A stretch of DNA of 64,000 nucleotides from Halomonas sp. Bachu 37 (GTDB lineage Bacteria; Pseudomonadota; Gammaproteobacteria; Pseudomonadales; Halomonadaceae), in contig NZ_CP137552.1 in the NCBI RefSeq assembly GCF_039691755.1, forward strand, positions 2,356,001 to 2,420,000, given 5' to 3'. This document shows positions 19,182-27,677 of the stretch, piece after piece. A program made the position numbers and the translations under genes. The notes under the pieces were generated by a model. The model worked only from the letters and a program-made list of their open reading frames with translations, was not told the origin of the DNA and did no database searches. How positions within the stretch are numbered: the stretch's first letter is position 1; every line of letters starts with the position of its first letter.

Positions 19182-19472
19182 TCACACCCCTATCGTCCCT
19201 CCATCGCGCTTCTGGATGACCACGGTAGCCGCCCTGGGGCGTACCGGGCCGCTAGCGGCAACCGTCGCATCCTGTATCGGCGCATTGGCACCCGCTGACC
19301 AGTTGCCAGGACGTTGAATAAGTTGGCTTTCACGCCAGCGGATAATGATATGTCCCGCCTCGTTGTTGGCCCGGGGGTTGGCGGCGTTGGCCGGTGCCGT
19401 TGCATAACCGTCCCCCGGGCTGGGCAATGTCATCGCCGTGATTGCTGAAGGTCGGTACTGCGCCCTCTTCAC
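19182..19472 (-). pseudogene. Remnant of a PhoX-type (DUF839) alkaline phosphatase gene, 3' end with internal deletion
   Basis: The minus-strand frame contains two stretches I recognise from PhoX proteins that are normally far apart. One is AANPRANNEAGHIIIRWRES (compare the family N-P-R-A-N-N-x-Y-G-H-I-I-R-W-R-E). It is followed directly by a C-terminal-like QRPGNWSAGANAP and RPRAATVVIQKRDGGTIGV (family ending R-P-R-x-x-T-V-V-I-x-x-x-D-G-G-x-I-G). The catalytic core and the rest of the gene are missing. The match is from memory of family sequences. Confidence 0.6.
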
Positions 19473-19568
19473 TGCGCTACGTATTGTTCGTCAGTGTTGG
19501 ATAAACATCACCCGATGCAGGATCGACGGTGGCCCACTAGGGTCGGTCCTGAGATGATTCGCATACAA

Positions 19569-19597
19569 CAAAGCCCACGATACTTTCGTGGGCTTTG
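19569..19597. terminator. Bidirectional-type terminator hairpin
   Basis: Perfect 12-bp stem CAAAGCCCACGA / TCGTGGGCTTTG with a 5-nt loop. It sits between the hemerythrin gene stop (19639, minus) and the phoX remnant. The stem end itself supplies a short A/T run on both strands. Confidence 0.75.
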
Positions 19598-19638
19598 AGG
19601 GTACCGAAAAACGATAAGATCGGAGTCTTGCAGACGTG

Positions 19639-20214
19639 TCACCCCGTCATTCTACCCGAGAGCTTGTCCCGCAGGCGGTCGACCATGCCCACGCCAGCAC
19701 CGACACTCTTGTGGAAGAGCTCGGAATGCGGCGCACTGGGATGGGGGCGGGTCGGCGCCAGTTTCTTGGCATTCTGGACCTTGTTGCCCATGTCGACGAG
19801 TTTATCGCCAGGAATATGCGCACGTAGCTTGGGGAACTGATCGGACTCCTCGTCGTCGGCGTGGTGGTTCAATAATTCACCAAGCTTGCCCACTCGTTCC
19901 ATGAAAACCGGCTCGGAGGCATCGGCATCTTCTAGCTGCTGCATGACCTGGACGATCTCATCATGCTCCTTCTTGTCGTGCTCGACCTCTTCGCTGCCGT
20001 TCGGCACGTGCTTTTCGATCACCGGATAGACAAACATCTCTTCAGCGACCGAATGGCGCATCACCTCCGCTATCAGCATATCCGCCGAATCTCTGCGCCT
20101 TTCGGCATCGTTTGTGCTCTTGATCTGGTCGATCAGTTCCATCATCTCCCGATGGTCGGTAGTCAGAATGTCGACGACATCTGCTGTGGATCCGCTAGTG
20201 CTGTGCATCGTCAT
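19639..20214 (-). CDS. Hemerythrin HHE-domain protein
   Basis: 191 aa. Two HHE-type helices pairs: TTDHREMMELIDQI, MRHSVAEEMFVYPVIEKHV, EHDKKEHDEIVQVMQQLE, NHHADDEESDQFPKLR. The His/Glu set is appropriate for a diiron site binding O2 or NO. The C-terminal 45 residues are Pro/Lys-rich and less ordered. ATG 20214 follows a strong GAGGAGGGAG. It lies about 120 nt downstream of the Nramp-like gene on the same strand and may be a separate unit. Confidence 0.85.
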   Translation of the reverse strand: MTMHSTSGSTADVVDILTTDHREMMELIDQIKSTNDAERRRDSADMLIAEVMRHSVAEEMFVYPVIEKHVPNGSEEVEHDKKEHDEIVQVMQQLEDADASEPVFMERVGKLGELLNHHADDEESDQFPKLRAHIPGDKLVDMGNKVQNAKKLAPTRPHPSAPHSELFHKSVGAGVGMVDRLRDKLSGRMTG

Positions 20215-20337
20215 GGGTCTCCCTCCTCTGGATTGTGACGCCTACCGCAGTAGGTAACCTCAACATAGTTGCTCACGGCGGTAAGGTCCAAACCTGGAGC
20301 TTTATCGCTGATCGTCGATCGGTTCGGTTCGGCGCGC

Positions 20338-21810
20338 CTAGCCCCCGCCGAACATCCCCACCATGTTCAACAGATAGAGAACGGCGAAGCCGAGATAGAA
20401 AAGCCCGGCGAGCCCCATGGTTACCGTCGCGGCCATTCCCGGGCGAAGGCTCTCGGGCAGCCGTGACCGGTTCACGTATAACGCGGTCAGCGCAATGAAT
20501 GGCGTGTGGGCGGCGGCGATGATACCCGAGGCCGACATCACCTGAACGGGATCGCTGAACAGCAGCAGGATGATCACCGGTAACAGCCCGGTCACGGTGA
20601 CGATGAAGAGGCGCTTGAGCCAGCGGCGCTCGAGCAACGGCCACGGCAGCTTCCGGTCGAGGGCATCCAGGCCCTTGATCAGCGCCCCGCCACCGTCGTG
20701 AGCATCGCGCTGGCTTCGGGTAAGTATCAAGGCCATGTCGGCGAAGCTGCGCCCCCAGCCGTCCTGATTGGCCAGGATGCTGCCGCCGAGTGCGATCACG
20801 ATCGCCGTCAGCAGCAGGTATCTGCCGAACTCGCCCCACACCTCGGAGAAGATATTGGTGAGATCCACCGCGACCTCGGGGCCTTCTGGCATGATGCCTT
20901 CCGGGGCGAGAAGCTCGGACCCCAGCACCAGAAAGGAGAAGATCACCACCAGGCCACCGACGACCCCCAAGGCAGCGGTTCGGGACATGATCCGTATCCA
21001 GCCATGGGCGTTGGCCAGTCGCTTATCCAGAGAGGCGCTCTCGGTCCCCTCGAGTTCCTTGCGCGACGACTCCGGCACTTGATCCCCGGTCTTGTGCTTC
21101 TGCAAACCGCCGCCAAAACCGCGGGTGGCGGTCCAGTAACCGAACCAGACGATACCCATGGAGCCGGCGAGAATAGTCCCCACCCACGGCAGGATGATGT
21201 AAAGGTCGGGGTCGTCCGGCCAGCCAGGCATCAGCCCCTGGGCGACATCCTGCGGCGCGGGAAAGACGATGGCCGCCGTGACGATGGCCATCACCATCAG
21301 GGCCAGCGCCATCAATCGGCTCAGCGTCTCGATCAGCGAGTAGCGGCCGGTGGCGGTGAAAACCGTGGAGAAGACCACCATACCAATGGCATAGGCGGTA
21401 TTGCTGCCAGGCAGGAATTCGCCCAGGGCGCTGCCCACCACAGCGGCCAGCCCGGCGATACCGATCGCCGCCGCGAACAATTGGGGCACGAAGATGATCC
21501 ATACCGCCCAGTCTCGCGGGCCTTCCAGAGTGTGCATTCCCTCCAGCATGGTGTCGCCGCTGACGATGGAGTAGCGGGCCATCTCGCGAATCATTACCCA
21601 CATGAACAGCACAACGACGAGCAGGACCCAGAGCAGTTGGTACTCGTAGGCGGAGGCCACACGCGGAGTGAAGAGAATCGAACCTGTCCCCACAGCCGAC
21701 AGCATCCACAGCAGGCCAGGGCCGTACCACTTGAATCGACCGCGTCCTTGAGGGGGTGAAGGTACCTTGTCACGAAAATGAGCGTCCTGCTTCTGTTTCG
21801 TCCCTGACAC
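20338..21810 (-). CDS. Divergent Nramp-family membrane transporter
   Basis: 490 aa, about 11 helices, starting at GTG 21810 after AGGAGG. The overall Nramp pattern is present (GPGLLWMLSAVGTGSILFTPR; later Q-D-G-W-G-R-S-F-A-D). However, the TM1 metal motif D-P-G-N is replaced by AVGTGS, and no M-P-H is seen in TM6. Canonical Mn/Fe transport is therefore doubtful; divergent Nramp-related proteins carry Mg or other substrates. A polar insert lies at residues about 225-255. Confidence 0.8.
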   Translation of the reverse strand: MSGTKQKQDAHFRDKVPSPPQGRGRFKWYGPGLLWMLSAVGTGSILFTPRVASAYEYQLLWVLLVVVLFMWVMIREMARYSIVSGDTMLEGMHTLEGPRDWAVWIIFVPQLFAAAIGIAGLAAVVGSALGEFLPGSNTAYAIGMVVFSTVFTATGRYSLIETLSRLMALALMVMAIVTAAIVFPAPQDVAQGLMPGWPDDPDLYIILPWVGTILAGSMGIVWFGYWTATRGFGGGLQKHKTGDQVPESSRKELEGTESASLDKRLANAHGWIRIMSRTAALGVVGGLVVIFSFLVLGSELLAPEGIMPEGPEVAVDLTNIFSEVWGEFGRYLLLTAIVIALGGSILANQDGWGRSFADMALILTRSQRDAHDGGGALIKGLDALDRKLPWPLLERRWLKRLFIVTVTGLLPVIILLLFSDPVQVMSASGIIAAAHTPFIALTALYVNRSRLPESLRPGMAATVTMGLAGLFYLGFAVLYLLNMVGMFGGG

Positions 21811-21981
21811 GTCTCCTCCTTATTTTCAGCCACTAGGAACTCATCAAGGTAGCAGCTAAACCCACCGCTGGGCCAAGAGACACGCTTACACGTCTTTTAT
21901 CGTTAACTGCAATGCGGTACCAGACAGGCAGCGGCTGGTAAATCAGAGCCGATTTAACGCGACTCTGCCACTTGCCAGCAA

Positions 21982-22008
21982 TAAAAAAGAGGCGCTGAAA
22001 AGCGCCTC
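21982..22008 (-). terminator. Rho-independent terminator of the betaine-binding protein gene
   Basis: Stem GAGGCGCT / AGCGCCTC (21989-21996 with 22001-22008) with a 4-nt loop. On the minus strand it is followed by TTTTTTAT. It lies about 75 nt after the stop of the gene at 22083. Confidence 0.88.
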
Positions 22009-22013
22009 CTGGG

Positions 22014-22077
22014 TCAGTCTAAAACTGTATCAATCTAAAGCTGTGTCAATCCAAACACGGGGTCATCTAAACCCTAC
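22014..22077. repeat. Short 16-bp imperfect tandem repeats
   Basis: Units at about 22014, 22030, 22046 and 22062 share TCAAT/GTCTAAA-CTGTG-like sequence. They lie between the terminator and the stop codon of the betaine-binding protein gene. Confidence 0.6.
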
Positions 22078-22082
22078 TGCCT

Positions 22083-22937
22083 TCAGGATTCAGACAACCA
22101 CTTTTGGACGACATCCTGGTTCTCTTCGACCCACTTCTTGGCGTTCTCGTAGGGGTCGGCATCCTCTTCTTGATTCATGAGCATGACTTCCCCCATCTGT
22201 TCGGGAGACCATTCGAAGTTGTCGAGAATCGCATAGGCTTCGGGCATATCTTCTTCCAGGCCCTGGCGTGTCACGGTGTGGATCTGCTCGGCCCCACCAT
22301 AGACATTCTCGGGATCATCCAGGTAGCGAAGATCCCAGCGGGCAAACATCCAATGCGGCGTCCATCCGGTAACGACGACTTCTTCCTCGTTAGTGATGGC
22401 ACTGGATAATGCTGCGGTCATGGTCGCACCACTTCCGCTGCGCAGGTTGATATCGAGATCGTAGGCTTCGATCACGTCTTCGGTCAGACCCATCAAGCCA
22501 GCGCCCGGGTCAATACCAATGATCTGGTTGCCGAGCGCATCGGCATGGTCGTTGATGTCGCTGATCGTTTCGAGCTCGGAATAATCGGGAACCACCAGGC
22601 CAAGCTTGGTGCCATCAAGATTCGGACCCAGATCCTCGACACTCTCGCCCACCCGATCCATGTAATCCTGGTGAGTCGTAGGTAGCCAGGCTGCTACCAT
22701 CGCATCAGCATCGCCACTGGCCACGGCCTGCCACATCGCGGCGGCCGACAGCGCAGTCATTTCGACCTCATAACCCTGCTGCTCCAATGCGGCACGGACT
22801 ACATTGGTCGAGGCCACTTCCGAAGACCACTCGACATAGGCCAGATGAACAGTACCTTTATCCTGGGCTTGCGCCGTCGCTGCCGTAAGGCCGACGGCCA
22901 AAGCCAGCGTCGAAAACTGCATGGATTTTTTAATCAT
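22083..22937 (-). CDS. Glycine betaine/choline-type ABC transporter substrate-binding protein (OpuAC/ProX family)
   Basis: 284 aa. Signal peptide MIKKSMQFSTLALAVGLTAA ending ATAQAQ; then the OpuAC fold with aromatic residues expected for quaternary amine binding (VEWSSE, AAWLPTTHQDYMD, GWTPHWMFARWDLRYL). ATG 22937 has AAGG 9-12 nt before it; the frame extends 33 codons further but without a signal peptide. No permease or ATPase gene is adjacent, so it must work with components encoded elsewhere. Compatible-solute uptake suits a halophile. Confidence 0.9.
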   Translation of the reverse strand: MIKKSMQFSTLALAVGLTAATAQAQDKGTVHLAYVEWSSEVASTNVVRAALEQQGYEVEMTALSAAAMWQAVASGDADAMVAAWLPTTHQDYMDRVGESVEDLGPNLDGTKLGLVVPDYSELETISDINDHADALGNQIIGIDPGAGLMGLTEDVIEAYDLDINLRSGSGATMTAALSSAITNEEEVVVTGWTPHWMFARWDLRYLDDPENVYGGAEQIHTVTRQGLEEDMPEAYAILDNFEWSPEQMGEVMLMNQEEDADPYENAKKWVEENQDVVQKWLSES

Positions 22938-23103
22938 CAGGCATACCTTTTCAACGAATTGTTGTTCAATCATGCATCCGCATACCATCGGTTGCAACCG
23001 GCCCCTTCGTTTACGGTTAGGCAATTCACCCACCATTGTGTGGCTAAATAGCGCGCCTAAAGCACAGCTAGATAGTGCCAGAATACCAAGCGGGTATTTG
23101 GGC

Positions 23104-23847
23104 TCAGGCAGCGCTGGCCCTTTCCAGGTGAAGGTAAAGAGGATCGAAATCGCCAGCCTCCTTCAGCTTCTCCCAGTCGGGGAAGGTCACCTGGGCTCCC
23201 TGGGTCTGGATCAGACCATCGGCACGCAGCGCCTGGAACACCCGGTTCATGTGTACCGACGTGATGCCAGTCGCATCCGCCAGATCCGCCTGGGTAATCG
23301 GCAGCTCGAAGGTGTTGTCATCAACCAGCCCCACCGCTTTCAGGCGCATCAGCAGCTCGCAGAAAAGGTGGGCCATACGGGGATAGGCGTCGCGCTGCCC
23401 GACGCTGAGCAGCCACTCCCTATAGACCGAGGCGTCTACCAGTGTCTCGCGCCAGAAGGCTATGCCGATACGAGGGTAGCGCTCGCATAGATCGCGCAGG
23501 TTCTCGTGCTGGATGAACCCGACCGTGCAGGGGCTGATCGAGGCAATACTCATATCCATGACGTTCAGATGCAGGCTTTGCAGATCCGGAATATCGCCGG
23601 GCACGTGCAGGGTCATGATCTGGCGCTTGCCCTCTGACGTCAGCTTGTAGACACAGGTAAAACCTGCCAGGACCAGACAACTTTGCGTCGGATGATCGCC
23701 GATACGCACGATGTCCTGACCGGACTTAAGGTCGACAACTTGAATTGGCAATTCCTCGATGGCCTGCTTCTCCTCGTCGGCAAGAGAGAAGATGCTTTCC
23801 AACTTATGGATCATCAAGGTGCCCGGTGAGTTAAAACTTACGGCCAT
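23104..23847 (-). CDS. Crp/Fnr-family regulator
   Basis: 247 aa. Cyclic-nucleotide-binding-like N-terminal domain (about residues 20-140: VVDLKSGQDIVRIGDHPTQSCLVLAGF) and a C-terminal winged HTH (LPITQADLADATGITSVHMNRVFQAL). The Cys residues do not form the Fnr 4Fe-4S pattern. ATG 23847 has GGAG 8 nt upstream; upstream in-frame starts exist but lack support. It lies 167 nt upstream of the betaine-binding gene on the same strand, with no visible terminator between; its target is unknown. Confidence 0.85.
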   Translation of the reverse strand: MAVSFNSPGTLMIHKLESIFSLADEEKQAIEELPIQVVDLKSGQDIVRIGDHPTQSCLVLAGFTCVYKLTSEGKRQIMTLHVPGDIPDLQSLHLNVMDMSIASISPCTVGFIQHENLRDLCERYPRIGIAFWRETLVDASVYREWLLSVGQRDAYPRMAHLFCELLMRLKAVGLVDDNTFELPITQADLADATGITSVHMNRVFQALRADGLIQTQGAQVTFPDWEKLKEAGDFDPLYLHLERASAA

Positions 23848-24105
23848 TCTTAAGCTCCACTTCAGAATTCGAGGCAGGAATGAAGCCTCTTGCCGCATGT
23901 CTCTGCTCGCTTGTTTGAACCATATTCGATTGCAGGCGTGGAGTATGGTTCACCGCTGTGTTTCTGGCCAGACACTGCGTGCGGTTTGATCGCTGTCCGT
24001 CTCGATGATCGTGGCACAAACAAATGCGCACGCTTCGTTTGGTACGGCCGAGGCGCCTATCTACACTGGTAATACCTTCAATCAATAATCTATTCGAGGT
24101 GAGCC

Positions 24106-24321
24106 ATGGCCAAGCGTTTCAAGGTTGGCGATCATGTTCGCTGGAATTCCGAGGCGGGACACGTCAGCGGACGTATCATCCGGGTCCATACCCAGGACAC
24201 GGAATACAAGGGGCATAAACGTCATGCCAGCGAGGATGAGCCGCAATACGAGATCGAGAGTGACAAAACCGATCATGTCGCCATGCATAAGGATTCAACG
24301 CTCAGCAAGGTAGAGGATTAA
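24106..24321 (+). CDS. DUF2945 (TUDOR-like) small protein
   Basis: 71 aa, very polar. The DUF2945 / hypervirulence-associated TUDOR pattern is seen: F-K-V-G-D-H-V-R-W-N-S-x-x-G-x-V-x-G-x-I near the start, then Y-K-G-H-x-x-x-A-S-x-x-x-P-x-Y-E-I-x-S-D-K-T. GAGGTGAGCC precedes the ATG. Function unknown. Confidence 0.82.
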   Translation: MAKRFKVGDHVRWNSEAGHVSGRIIRVHTQDTEYKGHKRHASEDEPQYEIESDKTDHVAMHKDSTLSKVED

Positions 24322-24500
24322 CCGCAGGCGCCGATAATACGCATACCTGTTCTGGTCAAAACAGAACAATCTCAAGTACTTAAGTACAAGCTCAAGCCGA
24401 ATGCCAATAAAAGTCACGGCAAGCTCTCTTCAAAGCGTCAAAAAGTTGATCAACTGCGCGGAAGGACGAGATGATCTTGCTACCTCGAAAAGGAGACTGC

Positions 24501-25307
24501 ATGGCAAATTCCGATGTCCTGCGGCGTAATAACGTCAAGGTAACGGGCCAGGGCGAGCGCACCCTGATGCTGGCGCACGGCTTTGGCTGCGATCAGAAGA
24601 TGTGGCGTTTTCTGATTCCAGCGCTGGGGCAGTATTACACTCTGGTGCTGTTCGATTACGTGGGGTCGGGCAACTCCGAACTCGCCGCCTTCGATCCGCA
24701 GCGCTATGCCACCCTGGAGGGCTACGCCCAGGACATCCTCGATATCTGTGAAGCGCTCGAGCTTTCGGATGTCACGCTGGTCGGTCACTCGGTCAGCAGC
24801 ATCATCGGCCTGATCGCCAGTGAGATCGAGCCCGAGCGCTTCAGTCGTCTGGTGATGCTCTCGCCTTCACCCTGCTTTCAGAACCTGCCACCGGACTATT
24901 ACGGCGGCTTCGAGCAGGGCGACTTGCAGGATCTGCTCGACTTGATGGACATGAACCATATCGACTGGGCCAATTATCTCGCCCCCGTGGTGATGGGTCA
25001 GGAAAACGGCGTCAGCCTGGTCGGCGAACTCACCGATAGCTTCTGCTCGATCGATCCGGTAGCGGCGAAGACCTTCGCCCAGGCAACGTTCACTGCCGAC
25101 TACCGCCATATTCTCTCCGCCGTCCCGTGCCCCACGCTGATCATCCAGAGCAAGTACGACGCTCTGGCGCCCGAGCACATCGGTCACTATATGCATGCGT
25201 CCATGCCCAAGAGCACCCTGCTGGTGATCGACGCTGTCGGCCACTGCCCGCATATGTCTCATCCCCCGCAAGTGCTCGACGCCATTCTCGAGTTTCTGTC
25301 TCGATAG
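24501..25307 (+). CDS. Alpha/beta hydrolase, RsbQ-like
   Basis: 268 aa. Catalytic serine in GHSVSS (residue about 97) and HGFGCDQKMW oxyanion-side motif at about 26-35. The acid is likely in SKYDALAPEHIG and the His in GHCPHMS. This matches RsbQ of the Bacillus stress pathway and related KAI2/D14-like hydrolases. Start ATG 24501 follows AAAAGGAGACTGC; ten in-frame codons upstream are ignored. No RsbP-type phosphatase or sensor kinase lies beside it; a PAP2 gene follows 110 nt downstream. Confidence 0.85.
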   Translation: MANSDVLRRNNVKVTGQGERTLMLAHGFGCDQKMWRFLIPALGQYYTLVLFDYVGSGNSELAAFDPQRYATLEGYAQDILDICEALELSDVTLVGHSVSSIIGLIASEIEPERFSRLVMLSPSPCFQNLPPDYYGGFEQGDLQDLLDLMDMNHIDWANYLAPVVMGQENGVSLVGELTDSFCSIDPVAAKTFAQATFTADYRHILSAVPCPTLIIQSKYDALAPEHIGHYMHASMPKSTLLVIDAVGHCPHMSHPPQVLDAILEFLSR

Positions 25308-25417
25308 CTGTTGTCGATTAAACAAGCCGTTACTAGGCTGGTAGGTGATTGATCTGCCAGCCTGCCTCATCGGGCGGTACGAGGAATACTCAAGGGAGAC
25401 ACTTCAAGGAAGATGAT

Positions 25418-26176
25418 ATGAAACAGTTGAAAAAGAGCGGCGAATTCGGGCATCGGGCTTATTCGCTGCTTACCGGTCTCGGTCGTCATGAGCTTTCGGT
25501 TCTGTTGTGCGTTCTGGTCGTTTCGGGCGGAATCTGGGGATTCGTCGCGCTGGCCGACGAAGTCTTCGAGGGCGACACCCAAAGCATCGATGAAGCCATT
25601 CTACTTGCCCTGCGCAACCCGGCCGACCACGCCGACCCCCTCGGTCCCGGCTGGGTGGAGGAGCTGGGGCGCGATTTCACTGCGCTTGGCGGTGTGGGCG
25701 TGCTCATGCTGATCACACTCGGGGGCTTGGGTTTTCTGCTGCTGGCTCGGCGCTTTCGCGCCGCGCTCTTCACGACGGTTGCGGTCCCCGGCGGCGTGAT
25801 AACCAGCATGCTGATGAAGGCCGGCTTCGATCGGCCTCGCCCCGATCTCGTACCCCATGAGTCGATCGTCTATACCGCGAGCTTTCCCAGCGGCCACGCG
25901 ATGATGTCCGCGGTGACCTACCTCACACTCGCGGCGCTGCTCAGCCGCATGCAGTCACAGCTTCGCTTGAAGGCGTACCTGCTGCTGATGGCGATACTGC
26001 TTACCCTTCTGGTCGGCTCGAGTCGTGTCTATCTCGGCGTCCACTGGCCAAGCGATGTGATCGCCGGCTGGGCGGCTGGCTCGGCCTGGGCGGCGTTGTG
26101 CTGGCTGGTGATGCGTTGGTTGCAGCAACGGGGACAGGTGGAAGCGGAGCAACCAGACTCCACCCAGGTGGACTGA
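25418..26176 (+). CDS. PAP2-family membrane phosphatase
   Basis: 252 aa, six transmembrane helices. The three catalytic motifs are intact: K-x6-R-P (KAGFDRPRP, about residue 137), P-S-G-H (about 161), and S-R-x5-H-x3-D (SRVYLGVHWPSD, about 204-215). Likely undecaprenyl-pyrophosphate or lipid phosphate phosphatase. AAGGAAGATGAT precedes ATG 25418. Confidence 0.9.
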   Translation: MKQLKKSGEFGHRAYSLLTGLGRHELSVLLCVLVVSGGIWGFVALADEVFEGDTQSIDEAILLALRNPADHADPLGPGWVEELGRDFTALGGVGVLMLITLGGLGFLLLARRFRAALFTTVAVPGGVITSMLMKAGFDRPRPDLVPHESIVYTASFPSGHAMMSAVTYLTLAALLSRMQSQLRLKAYLLLMAILLTLLVGSSRVYLGVHWPSDVIAGWAAGSAWAALCWLVMRWLQQRGQVEAEQPDSTQVD

Positions 26177-26287
26177 ATGTGGCGCCTATCAGCGGGTCGT
26201 GCGCGCTTATTGCGCCGGCCCGCCCTTGTTGTCTCGCTCGCTCCTTCAATCTCGTGCCTTAGCATTACTCTTCAGCGTTACTCTTCA

Positions 26288-27376
26288 CTATTCATGCTTT
26301 TCACTAGATCCCGGCTCCGTGGAGTCCGCCTCACGCTCGCGTAGCCACCCATCAACATACACGTGCCTGACGACTACCATTACCAGCGCGGTCAACGGAC
26401 CCGCCAGCAGCAGGCCCCATAGCCCGGCAAGCAGGCTGAGCCAGAGTTGCACGATGATCAACAGGCCAGGCGGAATACTCACCGCTTCGCGCTGAATGAA
26501 CGGTGTGATGAGGTAGCTCTCCAGAAATTGCACCAGCGCATACAGGATCACCACATAGAGAAGGGCACTCTGGCCGATGGTAACGGCCACCAGCAAGGCA
26601 GGAATGGCGGAAATGATCGGTCCCAGGTAGGGAACGAAGGCAAGCACGGCAGCCAACAAGGCCAGGGAAAGTGCCATGGGAATCCCGATCAGCCAGAGCC
26701 CGATTCCCGTCAACAGACCGATCGCCATCATCGAGGCGAGTCTACCGAGCAGCCACCAGCTCATTCTTCTCTCGACCGCCATCAGCAGTTCGAAAGCGCC
26801 ATCGCGATGTTTGGGGAAGACAACCGCCAGCAGGCCGTTACGGTAGGTCCAGGGCTCGAACGCGACGAACAGACCGATAAACATGACCACGACCACATTG
26901 CCCAGTGCGCCAAGCGTCGAAGAGAAGAACGACGTGACACGTGACAACCCGCTCCCCATCATGTCCTGGGCCGAGCCGTTCTGTTCCATCTGATTCAGCA
27001 CCTGGGTTCCCAGGGGCCATTCCCCTACGTTGGCCTTGATCTCTTCCAATGATTCCGGGAGAACGTCCAGAAACTGCTGCGATTGCTGCGTGACGTTGGA
27101 GGAGAAGTTCATGCCGAACAGCGCCAGGAGGCCCAGGATGACCAGCAACACGACTGCCAGCGCCCAACGATACGACAGAAAACTGTGCCGGCTGAGCCAG
27201 TGCGAGGGTATATAAAGTGCCAGGGCGAGCAACAGCCCCGCACCTGTCATCAATACCATCGTGCTACCCAGCCACAGCGCCAACAGCAGGACTATCACCG
27301 AGCCTACGATACCGACCGTAATCCAGACTCTCCGGGCGAATTCCTTTAGCGAAACCCTGCTTTCTTGCGAGTGCAT
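26288..27376 (-). CDS. AI-2E family transporter (PerM-like)
   Basis: 362 aa with about seven to eight hydrophobic helices and the AI-2E/PerM layout: a two-helix N-terminus, a loop domain (QQSQQFLDVLPESLEEIKAN), and C-terminal motifs FVPYLGPIISAIPA and LVQFLESYLITPFIQREAVSIPP. ATG 27376 has GGAG 6 nt upstream. Members export autoinducer-2 or act as Na+/H+ antiporters; the substrate here is open. Confidence 0.88.
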   Translation of the reverse strand: MHSQESRVSLKEFARRVWITVGIVGSVIVLLLALWLGSTMVLMTGAGLLLALALYIPSHWLSRHSFLSYRWALAVVLLVILGLLALFGMNFSSNVTQQSQQFLDVLPESLEEIKANVGEWPLGTQVLNQMEQNGSAQDMMGSGLSRVTSFFSSTLGALGNVVVVMFIGLFVAFEPWTYRNGLLAVVFPKHRDGAFELLMAVERRMSWWLLGRLASMMAIGLLTGIGLWLIGIPMALSLALLAAVLAFVPYLGPIISAIPALLVAVTIGQSALLYVVILYALVQFLESYLITPFIQREAVSIPPGLLIIVQLWLSLLAGLWGLLLAGPLTALVMVVVRHVYVDGWLREREADSTEPGSSEKHE

Positions 27377-27677
27377 ACGACGCTCCATGTGGCCGAGCCT
27401 GACGGGCACCACCGCCATCCGTGCTCGTTTCGTGATGGGTCCGACCCCCATTCAGGATAGACAGGATAGCGACTTTGAACAGCAGACCCGCCAGGTTCGA
27501 GGCAAGCAAGCTCAAGGCGAGCCGTCATCGTCGGCACGGATCCAGGCATTCGACCTGCTTGAGCCCCCCACCTGTCTTGACTAAGCTGGATCGAAGCGAC
27601 ATGGACACCACTCATGCAGTGGCGATGGCTCGATGGTCAGCCTCATCGAGCGTTTAAACGGATATGAGGACATCAGG
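27377..27677. other. Intergenic region between divergent genes
   Basis: About 300 bp between the AI-2E exporter and the diiron protein gene. It presumably holds both promoters. I see no recognisable operator, RNA or gene. Confidence 0.5.

Noticed and set aside
24501..26176. RsbQ-like hydrolase and PAP2 phosphatase as a functional pair
   Set aside because: They are 110 nt apart on one strand, but no known link between the families supports more than chance adjacency.
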